A stretch of 64,000 nucleotides of DNA. Origin: Acidobacteriota bacterium (lineage in GTDB: Bacteria > Acidobacteriota > Terriglobia > Terriglobales > Acidobacteriaceae). Under the pieces are notes generated by a model. It did not search any database. It worked only from the letters and a program-made list of their open reading frames with translations, and was not told the origin of the DNA. The stretch is taken from contig JAKAXU010000007.1 in assembly GCA_021816455.1 (NCBI GenBank), positions 1-64,000 on the forward strand, given 5' to 3'. The first letter of the stretch is position 1. Each line of letters begins with the position of its first letter. This document shows, piece after piece, positions 1 to 7,700 of this stretch. The position numbers and the translations under genes are program-made.

Positions 1-47
1 GGCTCCAGCCTCATCCACTGCTTGTCGGTCAAATCGCTCGGGTACAT
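1..47 (-). mobile_element. IS5-type transposase, N-terminal tip (runs off window)
   Basis: On the minus strand an ATG at 47 opens a frame of 15 codons that runs off the window edge. It reads MYPSDLTDKQWMRLE, the very conserved opening of IS5-family (IS427-like) transposases, whose N-terminus is typically (M)xYPSDLTDxQWxxLEP. Only this start is visible, so completeness cannot be judged. The insertion-sequence end should lie between 48 and about 125. I could not define the terminal inverted repeat without the other end, and 48-194 holds no gene that I can see. Confidence 0.7.
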
Positions 48-194
48 GCACCTACCCTATCCACCCAAACTCTCTCCGCATATTCCTTCCAAGGTTCCTT
101 CGCTAGTTTCTGGACAGGTTCTTAGAACGTAACGCCGCTGTCGACGGTGCGTCAAGGGAGGATTTGCGTCGGATGAAAGGTTGCAAAACGATGC

Positions 195-1676
195 TCAGGC
201 GCGTCCGGCTCCGCGCTCGATCAGCCGCGTAGTCGAGTGGCCCTCGACGATGGGCACGATGCGGACCTGTCCACCCCAGGAGGCGATCTCTGCGGCTCCG
301 ACGACGGTTTCGATGTTGTAGTCGCCGCCTTTGACGAGGATATCGGGTCGCACGGTGAGGATCAGCTCGAGCGGTGTGGGTTCGTCGAAGACGGTGACCG
401 CGTCGACGCAACCAAGAGCCGAAAGGACGCGGGCGCGCTCACGCTCACCGACGATGGGTCGGGTTGGCCCTTTGAGTCGGCGGACGGAATCGTCGCTGTT
501 GATGGCGACGATGAGCCGGTCTGCAGTGAGGCGGGACTGCTCCAGAACGGTGATGTGGCCGATGTGGAGCAGATCGAAGCATCCATTGGTGAAGGCGACG
601 CGCTCGCCGTTGGCGCGCCAACTGGCGACTCGGGTTTGCAGCTCGCTTCGCGAAACGACCTTTTCCTCGGCGTGGAGGCTGATGGAGGGACTGAGTGCGC
701 CGAGCAACTCATGGCGCTCGATGGGCACGGTGCCGACTTTGCCGACGACGATGCCGGCGGCGAGATTGGCAAGCTGGATGGAGGTGAAAGGATCGAGGCC
801 GCTGGTGAGACTGAGCGCCATTACGGCGATGGAGGTGTCTCCTGCACCGGAGACATCGAAGACTTGGCGGGCTTTTGCCGGGTCGATCCGGATGGAGTCC
901 CGCGAGACCAGGGCGATGCCTTTTTCGCTGAGCGTGGCAGTGAGAAAATCCAGTTCGAGGTTGGCGACAAGGCGCTGGCCAGCGATCAGCATACGGTCGA
1001 GCGAGCCGATGTCGTCGTGAGCCATGAGGCGTATGGCCGCCGTGAGTTCGCCGAGGTTGGGACAGAGGGTGGTGGCGCCGCGGTAGCGGGAGAAGTCGGC
1101 ACTTTTGGGATCGACGAGGGCGGGGATGCCGCGGCGGCGGGCGGCACGCAGGACGGTCTGGCAGGTCTCTGGCGTGAGCACGCCTTTGGCGTAGTCGGAG
1201 AGTACGACGGCGTGGCAGGCATCGAGATGGCGCTCGACGGTCTCGAGCAGGCGCGCGGCCTGATCGGCGGGGCGAGGATCGAGACGTTCGCTGTCCAGTC
1301 GCAGCATCTGCTGGCTGCCGCCGAGGATGCGCAGTTTGGTGATGGTGGGAAAGGCAGGATCAGCGACAAAGTCGCTCTGAATGCCGTCGCGGACAAGTTG
1401 GGCGGTGAGCGCGCGCTCATTGTCGTCGCCACCGGTGAAGCCGATGAGGGTGACCTGAGCGCCAAGCCGCGCGAGATTGAGGGCGACATTGGCCGCGCCG
1501 CCGGGCTGCTCGTTCTGGTGAGTGGCGCGGACGACGGGAACCGGTGCTTCCGGCGAGATGCGCGCGACATCTCCGCGGATGTAGCGATCGAGCATGACAT
1601 CGCCGAGGACGAGAACCCGCAGGCGCGGCCAGGAGTGTTCGATGCAATCCAGCGCGGCGTGAATCTGCTCGATCAT
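195..1676 (-). CDS. hldE: Bifunctional heptose 7-phosphate kinase / heptose 1-phosphate adenylyltransferase HldE
   Basis: This cytoplasmic enzyme makes ADP-D-glycero-beta-D-manno-heptose for the lipopolysaccharide inner core. The N-terminal half (about 1-320) is a ribokinase/PfkB-type kinase with an early GGAANVALNLA segment (59-69) and the anion-hole motif GAGD at 277-280. The C-terminal half (about 340-493) is a nucleotidyltransferase with NGCFDLLHIGH (364-374), in which HIGH is the nucleotide-binding signature. At 493 residues it matches full-length fused HldE. The ATG overlaps the gmhA stop in an ATGA, so the two are probably translationally coupled in the order gmhA-hldE. It supplies the substrate for the nearby hldD epimerase. 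Confidence 0.95.
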   Translation of the reverse strand: MIEQIHAALDCIEHSWPRLRVLVLGDVMLDRYIRGDVARISPEAPVPVVRATHQNEQPGGAANVALNLARLGAQVTLIGFTGGDDNERALTAQLVRDGIQSDFVADPAFPTITKLRILGGSQQMLRLDSERLDPRPADQAARLLETVERHLDACHAVVLSDYAKGVLTPETCQTVLRAARRRGIPALVDPKSADFSRYRGATTLCPNLGELTAAIRLMAHDDIGSLDRMLIAGQRLVANLELDFLTATLSEKGIALVSRDSIRIDPAKARQVFDVSGAGDTSIAVMALSLTSGLDPFTSIQLANLAAGIVVGKVGTVPIERHELLGALSPSISLHAEEKVVSRSELQTRVASWRANGERVAFTNGCFDLLHIGHITVLEQSRLTADRLIVAINSDDSVRRLKGPTRPIVGERERARVLSALGCVDAVTVFDEPTPLELILTVRPDILVKGGDYNIETVVGAAEIASWGGQVRIVPIVEGHSTTRLIERGAGRA

Positions 1677-2308
1677 CGCATCTCTCCCGTGGTGTGGGCA
1701 GCGGACTGGGCCGGTGCGGCGCCGGATTGCAGCCAGTCCAGCTCGATCCAGTCGCAGAGCATGTGGCCGGCGAGGATGTGCGCCTCCTGGATGCGGGCGG
1801 TGTCGCGCGAGGGAACGGCGAAGAGATGGTCGCAGAGATCGGCCATCCTGCCGCCGCCTTCGCCGGTGAATCCAACGGTCTTCATGCGTTGTGCGCGGGC
1901 GATTTCCAGTGCGGCGACGACGTTACGGCTATTGCCGCTGGTGGAGATGCCGACGAGGATGTCGCCGGGATTGCCCAGCGCTTCGACCTGGCGCGCAAAG
2001 ACGGCGTCGTAGCCGTAGTCGTTGGCGACGGCGGTGAGGACGGAAGTGTCCGTGGTGAGGGCGATGGAGGCAAGGGCTTTGCGCTCGCGGCGGAAACGGC
2101 CAACGATCTCTGCTGCCAGATGCTGGGAGTCGCCGGCACTGCCCCCGTTGCCGCACCAGAGGATTTTGCAGCCCGAAGCGAGGGCGCGGGCCATGGCGAG
2201 GGCGATGCGCTCCAGCAGCTCCTGCTGCGCGGAGATGGCTTTGACGACATCCAGATGATCGGTGATGGCGCGAAAGAAAACCGTCTGGACGTTGGGATGC
2301 TCGGACAT
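1673..2308 (-). CDS. gmhA: Sedoheptulose 7-phosphate isomerase GmhA
   Basis: Converts sedoheptulose 7-phosphate to D-glycero-D-manno-heptose 7-phosphate, the first step of the ADP-heptose pathway. The protein is a single SIS domain with the phosphosugar loop CGNGGSAGDSQHLAAE and a later GISTSGNS loop. An upstream in-frame start would add 13 residues, but the ATG at 2308 (MSEHPN) has an AGGAG sequence about 7 bases before it and gives a normal 211-residue length, so I chose it. The stop overlaps the hldE start (ATGA at 1676). It is divergent from gmhB with about 60 bases between. Confidence 0.93.
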   Translation of the reverse strand: MSEHPNVQTVFFRAITDHLDVVKAISAQQELLERIALAMARALASGCKILWCGNGGSAGDSQHLAAEIVGRFRRERKALASIALTTDTSVLTAVANDYGYDAVFARQVEALGNPGDILVGISTSGNSRNVVAALEIARAQRMKTVGFTGEGGGRMADLCDHLFAVPSRDTARIQEAHILAGHMLCDWIELDWLQSGAAPAQSAAHTTGEMR

Positions 2309-2357
2309 CGGGATCTCCTGATCACTGTGGCGGGGCTGGGAGTGCAATTGCTGTTGC

Positions 2358-2363
2358 TATCAT
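2358..2363 (+). promoter_or_regulatory. -10-like box TATCAT, probable leaderless start of gmhB
   Basis: TATCAT ends exactly six bases before the GTG start of gmhB, and no Shine-Dalgarno sequence lies between. The spacing suggests that transcription begins at or next to the start codon. No convincing -35 box is seen. Confidence 0.5.
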
Positions 2364-2369
2364 AATTGG

Positions 2370-2972
2370 GTGACGGAGCAAGAGAAACCGGCAATGGGTG
2401 GGGCTGTTGGGCAGCGTGGCGAATGGGATGTGGCCACGGTGTTTCTGGATCGCGATGGAGTGTTGAACCGGAAGCTGCCGGAGGGCGAATATGTCTCGTC
2501 GTGGGAGCGGTTTGAGCTGCTGCCGGGCGTGATGGAGGCGATTGCCGCACTGAACCGGGCGCAGAAGCGCGTGATTGTGGTGACGAATCAGCGCGGAGTG
2601 GCGCTGGGGCGCTACGCGGCGGCCGATGTGGAGCAGATTCACAGCCGATTGCAGGCTCTGCTGGCCGAGCGCGGCGCGCAGGTGAACGCGTTTTACTTCT
2701 GTCCACACGACAAGAAACAGTGCCAGTGCAGGAAACCTCTGCCGGGCATGTTTGAGCAGGCGCGCGCGGAGTTTCCGGAGATTGCCGCGGAGAGCTGCGT
2801 GATGGTGGGCGATTCGCTGTCGGATATCGAGTTCGGGCGCGGCGCGGGCATGCGGACGATCTTCCTTGAAGGGGACGCGGAGCATCGCAAGCCGGGATGG
2901 GAAATGGGAGCGGAGCTGGCCGACCGCGTGGCTGCGGATTTGCCGGAAGCGGTGCGGCTGATTCTGGGCTGA
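2370..2972 (+). CDS. gmhB: D-glycero-beta-D-manno-heptose 1,7-bisphosphate 7-phosphatase GmhB
   Basis: A HAD-superfamily phosphatase that removes the 7-phosphate between the kinase and adenylyltransferase steps carried out by HldE. The catalytic DxD is in FLDRDGVLN (D27, D29). The structural zinc site typical of GmhB is visible as CPHDKKQCQCRKP. HAD motif III/IV is the VGDSLSDIEFG segment. At 200 residues the length is normal. The start is GTG at 2370, preceded by a -10-like box rather than a ribosome binding site; an ATG at 2394 is the alternative. It is divergent from gmhA-hldE and ends 9 bases before the hldD stop, which lies on the opposite strand. Confidence 0.93.
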   Translation: MTEQEKPAMGGAVGQRGEWDVATVFLDRDGVLNRKLPEGEYVSSWERFELLPGVMEAIAALNRAQKRVIVVTNQRGVALGRYAAADVEQIHSRLQALLAERGAQVNAFYFCPHDKKQCQCRKPLPGMFEQARAEFPEIAAESCVMVGDSLSDIEFGRGAGMRTIFLEGDAEHRKPGWEMGAELADRVAADLPEAVRLILG

Positions 2973-2981
2973 ACGGCGGCA

Positions 2982-3980
2982 CTACTCCCCGAGGGTGGCC
3001 AGCGTGGTGTAGGTTTCGCGGATGCCGACTTCGATCGGAGTCATGGAAAACTGGCAGCCGAGGGCGCGCAATCCGGTGAGGTCGGCTTCGGTGAAGTGCT
3101 GGTAGCGGCCTTCGAGATCCTGCGGAAACGGAATGTACTCGATGGGCACATGGCCGTGAATCTCCATGAGAATCTTCGCGACTTCATTGAAGCTGCGCGC
3201 TGTCCCGGAGCCTGCGTTGACGACGCCTTGGTAACGGCGTGGAGATGAGCCGCGGGCCGGAGCGTAAGGGCCGATCTCGGCAAAAAACATGTTGAGGCGG
3301 GCCAGATCGCGGACATAGACGAAATCGCGGCGCTGCTCGCCGTCGGCGTAACCGCCGCTGCCGGCGAAGAGGCGCACTTTGCCGGTTTCGCGCATCTGGC
3401 GTGTGAAGTGGTGAAGGACGGAAGCCATGCGTCCCTTGTGCTGCTCGCGCGGACCGTAGACGTTGAAGTAGCGCAAACCGACGACGGGAATGGGCACGTT
3501 GCCGAGCGCTAGCTGATGACGGAGATGGTGGTCGAAGGCAAGCTTGGAAAAGCCGTAGACGTTGAGCGGGCGCTCGTTTTCGAGCGTGGGCGTGAAGCGG
3601 CCTGGACCGCTGAGTCCATAGACGGCGGCAGTCGAGGCGTAGACCAGCGGCGCGCCATTGGTGATGGCGAATTGCAGCACTTCGCGCGAGTAGCCGAAGT
3701 TGTTGTCCATCATGTAGACGCCATCGTCTTCCAGCGTGTTGGAGCAGGCACCCTGGTGCAGGATGGACTCGATTTTCCCGGCGTCGAGAGCATCTGCGGC
3801 AATGGCGCGGCGGAACTCGGCTTTGTCCATGTAATCGGTAAAGCGAACGCCGTGGAGATTGCGGAATTTGGCGGCGTTGGCCAAGTGATCGACAACTAGA
3901 ATGTCGGTGATGCCGTGGGCGTTCAGCTCGTGAACGAGATTGCTGCCGATAAATCCCGCGCCGCCGGTGACAATGTGCAT
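2982..3980 (-). CDS. hldD: ADP-L-glycero-D-manno-heptose 6-epimerase HldD
   Basis: An NAD(P)-dependent extended short-chain dehydrogenase that inverts C6 of ADP-D,D-heptose to give the L,D form used by heptosyltransferases. The Rossmann motif GGAGFIG lies at 6-12. The family-typical segments LRYFNVYGPREQHKGRMASV and NVYGFSK (the catalytic Tyr-xxx-Lys) are present. At 332 residues the length is typical. AGGAGA sits 8 bases before the ATG. With the neighbouring hldE, gmhA and gmhB, every step from sedoheptulose 7-phosphate to ADP-L,D-heptose is encoded within 4 kb, but on both strands. Confidence 0.95.
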   Translation of the reverse strand: MHIVTGGAGFIGSNLVHELNAHGITDILVVDHLANAAKFRNLHGVRFTDYMDKAEFRRAIAADALDAGKIESILHQGACSNTLEDDGVYMMDNNFGYSREVLQFAITNGAPLVYASTAAVYGLSGPGRFTPTLENERPLNVYGFSKLAFDHHLRHQLALGNVPIPVVGLRYFNVYGPREQHKGRMASVLHHFTRQMRETGKVRLFAGSGGYADGEQRRDFVYVRDLARLNMFFAEIGPYAPARGSSPRRYQGVVNAGSGTARSFNEVAKILMEIHGHVPIEYIPFPQDLEGRYQHFTEADLTGLRALGCQFSMTPIEVGIRETYTTLATLGE

Positions 3981-4097
3981 TTGCCGCTCTCCTGCTGGTT
4001 CCGGTGCTGGTTGTAGAGGATGGCCGGTATGGTGGAACTCTTCCCCCTGTCAAGGATCAGCGTCCTTGCCGGAGTGATTTCCTTTCCGAATTGTATG

Positions 4098-5168
4098 TCA
4101 GGTTCCTGCGCCGAGCACGCGCTCGCAGGCGGCGAGCATCTCCGCCGGTGTGATGGAGAGCAGGCAGCGACGCTGTTCGATGGTACAGGTCTCCAGATTG
4201 CAGCCGAAGCAACTGGTCTGATGGTAGAGAACCTGATGGCGCGCACCGACGGGGAACCAGACACCGGGCAGGCCGCGCGCGGAAAATGCAATGACGCAGG
4301 GTGTGGCTACGGCGGCAGCCAGATGCATGGGGCCGGAGTCCGGACCGAGGAAAAGCCGTGCGCGCTTCAGCACGGCGGCCGTCTCGCGCGGGGTCAGTTC
4401 TCCGCAGAGGTTCACCCGTGGGCCGCGCCAGCCTGCGGCGGCCTGAGCGGCGCTGGCGCGATCCTCGGCTGCGCCGATCAGAGCGAGTCCGTGGCCGGGA
4501 AAGCGGGCGCACAACTGCTCCAGCAGCGAGCGCCAGTTCTCTGTGCCCCAGTCTTTGGCCTGCATCTTGGTGCCCGGTCCGCAGACGAAGAGCGGGGATG
4601 GAGCCAGCGGTGCGAGCGCAGCGGAGGCGCGCCTGCACTCGTCCTTGGTCAGCCGCAGGTTCCAGTTGCATGTCTCGTCCGGAGCGGCATCGCCGAGCGA
4701 GCCGAGGAGTTCGGCAAGCCGGTGCGACTCGGGCTGAAAGCGCCCGGTCACTGGGTCAAGGAGCCGCCTGGATTCCGATGCGGCAGAAGCGCCGACGATG
4801 CGTGGGATGCCGCAGGCGAGGCGGAAAAATGAGAGGTCGCGGCGCACCTGCCGGGCGGAACGGACGGGCATCAGGTAGACGAGAATCTGAGGGCGAAACC
4901 GGCGTATCTCGAAGGCGAGGCGCAGCAACTCCAGCGGGTTGCGCGTGCCGACGGAGTAGCGCATGTAACCGTGGACGAGTCCGCTGTCTCCCAGTACTGC
5001 CGCCGACGCCGGAGCCTTCGCATGTACTGGATAGTTCGTGAGCAGAATGCGTTGCGCGCCAGGAAAAGTACGCTCGACAAGGTGAAGGCTGGGAAGCGCA
5101 ACGGTAGTGTCGCCGAGGCTGCCGAGGCGATAGATGAGGACGCGTGAGAGGGAGGAATCCGCTGGCAA
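4098..5168 (-). CDS. Glycosyltransferase family 9 (heptosyltransferase-like)
   Basis: Probable ADP-heptose:lipopolysaccharide heptosyltransferase acting at the cytoplasmic face of the inner membrane. The N-terminus shows the GT9 pattern LIYRLGSLGDTTVALPSLH, and the C-terminal half has GPDSGPMHLAAAVATPC, the nucleotide-sugar binding signature. The 356-residue length fits WaaC/WaaF-like enzymes. A Cys-rich patch (CFGCNLETCTIEQRRC) near the C-terminus is common in this family. The start is TTG, with AGGAGAT five bases upstream. Its place beside the complete ADP-heptose pathway supports heptose as donor; the acceptor cannot be told. Confidence 0.85.
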   Translation of the reverse strand: MPADSSLSRVLIYRLGSLGDTTVALPSLHLVERTFPGAQRILLTNYPVHAKAPASAAVLGDSGLVHGYMRYSVGTRNPLELLRLAFEIRRFRPQILVYLMPVRSARQVRRDLSFFRLACGIPRIVGASAASESRRLLDPVTGRFQPESHRLAELLGSLGDAAPDETCNWNLRLTKDECRRASAALAPLAPSPLFVCGPGTKMQAKDWGTENWRSLLEQLCARFPGHGLALIGAAEDRASAAQAAAGWRGPRVNLCGELTPRETAAVLKRARLFLGPDSGPMHLAAAVATPCVIAFSARGLPGVWFPVGARHQVLYHQTSCFGCNLETCTIEQRRCLLSITPAEMLAACERVLGAGT

Positions 5169-5242
5169 GCCGATCTCCTAGAAAAAAGTGCACATATGAA
5201 GCGCTCTCTTCTATGGTGACACAGCGCGGATGCAAGCCATTT

Positions 5243-7444
5243 TCAGAACTGTTTCAATGCGACCATGGCCTGAAGCAGGTCGTCGGGCTGGGGCAGGATG
5301 GCGTCCTCCAGCACAGGCTGATAGGCAACGAATGTATCCATTGCGGCGACACGCCGGACGGGAGCGTCGAGATCGTCGAACAATTCGTCGGCGATGCGTG
5401 CGGCAATCTCCGCGCCATAGCCCCAGCTTTTCATGTCTTCATAGGCCACAATCACGCGGTTGGTCTTGCGTACACTGGTTGCGATGGCCTCCCAGTCGTA
5501 GGGGTTGAGCGTGCGCAGGTCGAGAATTTCGGCCTGGATGCCGTGCTCGTGCATGGCACGCTGCGCGGCTTGGAGCGCGCGCGGGACGAGTGCGCCATAG
5601 GTGACGATAGTGAGGTCGGAGCCGGCGCGTACGGTGGCTGCCTTGCCGAAGGGAATCGTGTAATTCGGGCCAGGGTAGGGCGCACGTCCATAGGTTTCGC
5701 GATAGAGCCGCTTGTGTTCCAGGAAGAGCACCGGGTCGTCGCAGCGAATGGCGGTGCGCAACAGTCCGTTGGCGTCCAGCGCATTCGACGGGAAGACGAC
5801 GCGCAGTCCGGGGATGTGGGTGAAGATGGATTCGCCGCTCTGCGAGTGATAGATCGAGCCGCCGGTGAGGTATCCGCCGATGGGAACGCGCAAGACGATG
5901 GGGGCGCGGAAGGTTCCGTTGGAGCGCCAGCGCATGAGGGCGAGTTCGTTGCGTATCTGGTGGATGGCGGGCCAGATGTAATCGAAGAACTGGACTTCGA
6001 CGACCGGCTTGAGGCCGCGGACGGCGTAACCGACGGCGCGACCGACGATGTTGGCCTCGGCGAGCGGGGAGTTGAAGACGCGCGCGGAGCCGAACTCTGC
6101 CTGAAGTCCAGCCGTGAGCTTGAAGACGCCGCCTTTGCCCTTGGTTTCCCTCAGCGCAGCCTCGCGGCTTGCGTCGGCAACATCTTCGCCATAAACGAGA
6201 ATCCGAGGATCGCGGCGCATCTCATCGCGCAGGCAGGCGTTGATCAGGTCGGCCATGGTCTTTTCGCCGCCGTCCTGAGCGGAAGACTGAGGCTGGGTGG
6301 TCAGCTCCGGGGAGGTGGGATCGAAGTCCTGGGAGTAGACGTGGAGCGGGATGGAAGAGACGAGCGGGAGGGGAGCTTCAATGGCGCGCTGAGCGGCGGC
6401 GGCAATCTCGGCGTCGATCCGCTGCTCCAGCGCGTTCAGCTCAGTTTCCGACAGGATGCCTTCGCGGAGCAGGCGCATCTGGAGCTTGTGAACGGGATCG
6501 CGCAGCGCATCGGCGGAGCGCTCCTCGGCGGTGCGGTAGAGCCTGTCATCGTCAGAGAGCGAGTGGGAGTAGACGCGGACGCAATGGCCGTGGACAAGCG
6601 CGGGTCCACGCCGCGCTCGGCAGTAATCGACGGCGCGGGTGAGTGCGGCAAACGATTCGTCGGCTTCAGTGCCGTCGATCTCCTGGACGAAGAGATTGGG
6701 GAAGTTCTTTACAAGACGCGAGATGCTTCCGCCGGGGGTGTTCACTTCGACGGGCACCGAGATGGCGTAACCGTTGTCTTCGACGAGAAAGACGACGGGG
6801 AGTTTGAGATTGGACGCGCTGTTGAGAGCTTCCCAGAATTCGCCCTGGGACGTTGAGCCTTCGCCGATGGAAGTGAGCACGACTTCATCGTTCTGGAAGT
6901 GAACGGGGTGGAAGGCGCGATAATCGGTGACCGATGGAGCAGCCGCTTGAGGGAAACGCGCGAAGTAGAGGCCGGCTTCTGCACAGCCGACGCCATGCAG
7001 AAGCTGAGTTGCCGTGGAAGAAGAAGTGCTGACGATATTCAGATCGGGCGAACCCCAGTGCGCGGGCATCTGACGCCCGCCGCTGGCGAGGTCGGTCTGA
7101 GCGCCGACGGCCTGAAGGAACATCTGGTCCGCGCTGACGCCGAGCGCAAGACAGAGCGCCCGATCGCGATAGTAAGGCACGACCCAGTCGTAGCCGGGCC
7201 GCAGAGCTTTGGCCGCGGCGACCTGAAGTGCTTCGTGGCCGGCTGCGGAGATCTGAAAGAAGGTTTTCTGCTGGCGCTTCAGCATAATTTCGCGATCGTC
7301 AATGCGTCGCGAGGTGTACATGAGGCGATAAAAATCGACAAGCTGATCGGCGCTCAGGCCGTCGTTGTCGGTCTGCGCAGCCCGAGGTTCGGTCATGGTC
7401 GCAGAAGGCCCATTTTGCTCAGTCTGCGGAAGCGTCTTCGCCAT
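5243..7444 (-). CDS. 2-oxoisovalerate (branched-chain 2-oxoacid) dehydrogenase E1, alpha-beta fusion
   Basis: Thiamine-diphosphate enzyme that decarboxylates branched-chain 2-oxoacids and passes the acyl group to a lipoyl E2. Residues about 25-375 are the E1-alpha half, with the ThDP/Mg motif opening [15 protein letters not shown] and closing in EDN. Residues about 395-733 are the E1-beta half ([29 protein letters not shown]). A linker rich in Ser/Gln/Glu joins the halves. At 733 residues it equals the two subunits combined. AGGAGG lies 8 bases before the ATG. No E2, E3 or lipoylation gene is next to it. A role in branched-chain fatty-acid precursor supply or Val/Leu/Ile breakdown is inferred. 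Confidence 0.9.
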   Translation of the reverse strand: MAKTLPQTEQNGPSATMTEPRAAQTDNDGLSADQLVDFYRLMYTSRRIDDREIMLKRQQKTFFQISAAGHEALQVAAAKALRPGYDWVVPYYRDRALCLALGVSADQMFLQAVGAQTDLASGGRQMPAHWGSPDLNIVSTSSSTATQLLHGVGCAEAGLYFARFPQAAAPSVTDYRAFHPVHFQNDEVVLTSIGEGSTSQGEFWEALNSASNLKLPVVFLVEDNGYAISVPVEVNTPGGSISRLVKNFPNLFVQEIDGTEADESFAALTRAVDYCRARRGPALVHGHCVRVYSHSLSDDDRLYRTAEERSADALRDPVHKLQMRLLREGILSETELNALEQRIDAEIAAAAQRAIEAPLPLVSSIPLHVYSQDFDPTSPELTTQPQSSAQDGGEKTMADLINACLRDEMRRDPRILVYGEDVADASREAALRETKGKGGVFKLTAGLQAEFGSARVFNSPLAEANIVGRAVGYAVRGLKPVVEVQFFDYIWPAIHQIRNELALMRWRSNGTFRAPIVLRVPIGGYLTGGSIYHSQSGESIFTHIPGLRVVFPSNALDANGLLRTAIRCDDPVLFLEHKRLYRETYGRAPYPGPNYTIPFGKAATVRAGSDLTIVTYGALVPRALQAAQRAMHEHGIQAEILDLRTLNPYDWEAIATSVRKTNRVIVAYEDMKSWGYGAEIAARIADELFDDLDAPVRRVAAMDTFVAYQPVLEDAILPQPDDLLQAMVALKQF

Positions 7445-7489
7445 GTTTGCAACCTCCTGAGGAAACGCGCACTTTGTGTAGCCCCAGAG

Positions 7490-7495
7490 ATTGTA
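7490..7495 (-). promoter_or_regulatory. -10-like box TACAAT upstream of the E1 fusion gene
   Basis: On the minus strand TACAAT lies about 46 bases before the ATG of the E1 fusion gene, allowing a short leader that carries the AGGAGG ribosome binding site. The -35 region is weak (TTTCCT at 17-base spacing). Confidence 0.4.
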
Positions 7496-7541
7496 TCAAT
7501 CTCCAGTGAGGGAGGAAAGGTGGGTTGATCCATCGAAAGTA

Positions 7542-7571
7542 TTGACGATTGAATTGCTGGCGTGTTTTATT
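7542..7571 (+). promoter_or_regulatory. Sigma-70-type promoter for hppA
   Basis: TTGACG (7542-7547) and TTTATT (7566-7571) are separated by 18 bases and lie in the divergent gap between the E1 gene and hppA. The leader would be about 120 bases long. It contains a partly palindromic run (CTTCGG..CCGAA) at about 7610-7645 that may fold. Confidence 0.45.
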
Positions 7572-7700
7572 CGTCATGCTCAGAAGAATTATCGGATGGG
7601 TTCGGCAGAGCTTCGGACGGAAGCCTGAAAACTTCCGAAACGAGCAGCGCGCAGGAGCCAAAGACAGCCCTGTGTGGTTCAGAAACGGAGGAGTCAGGGA

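Noticed and set aside
237..2012. 591-residue plus-strand frame opposite hldE and gmhA
   Set aside because: Acidic, motif-free shadow of two well-identified minus-strand genes.
5144..6856. 570-residue plus-strand frame opposite the E1 fusion gene
   Set aside because: It is the complement of clear dehydrogenase sequence and shows no motif of its own.
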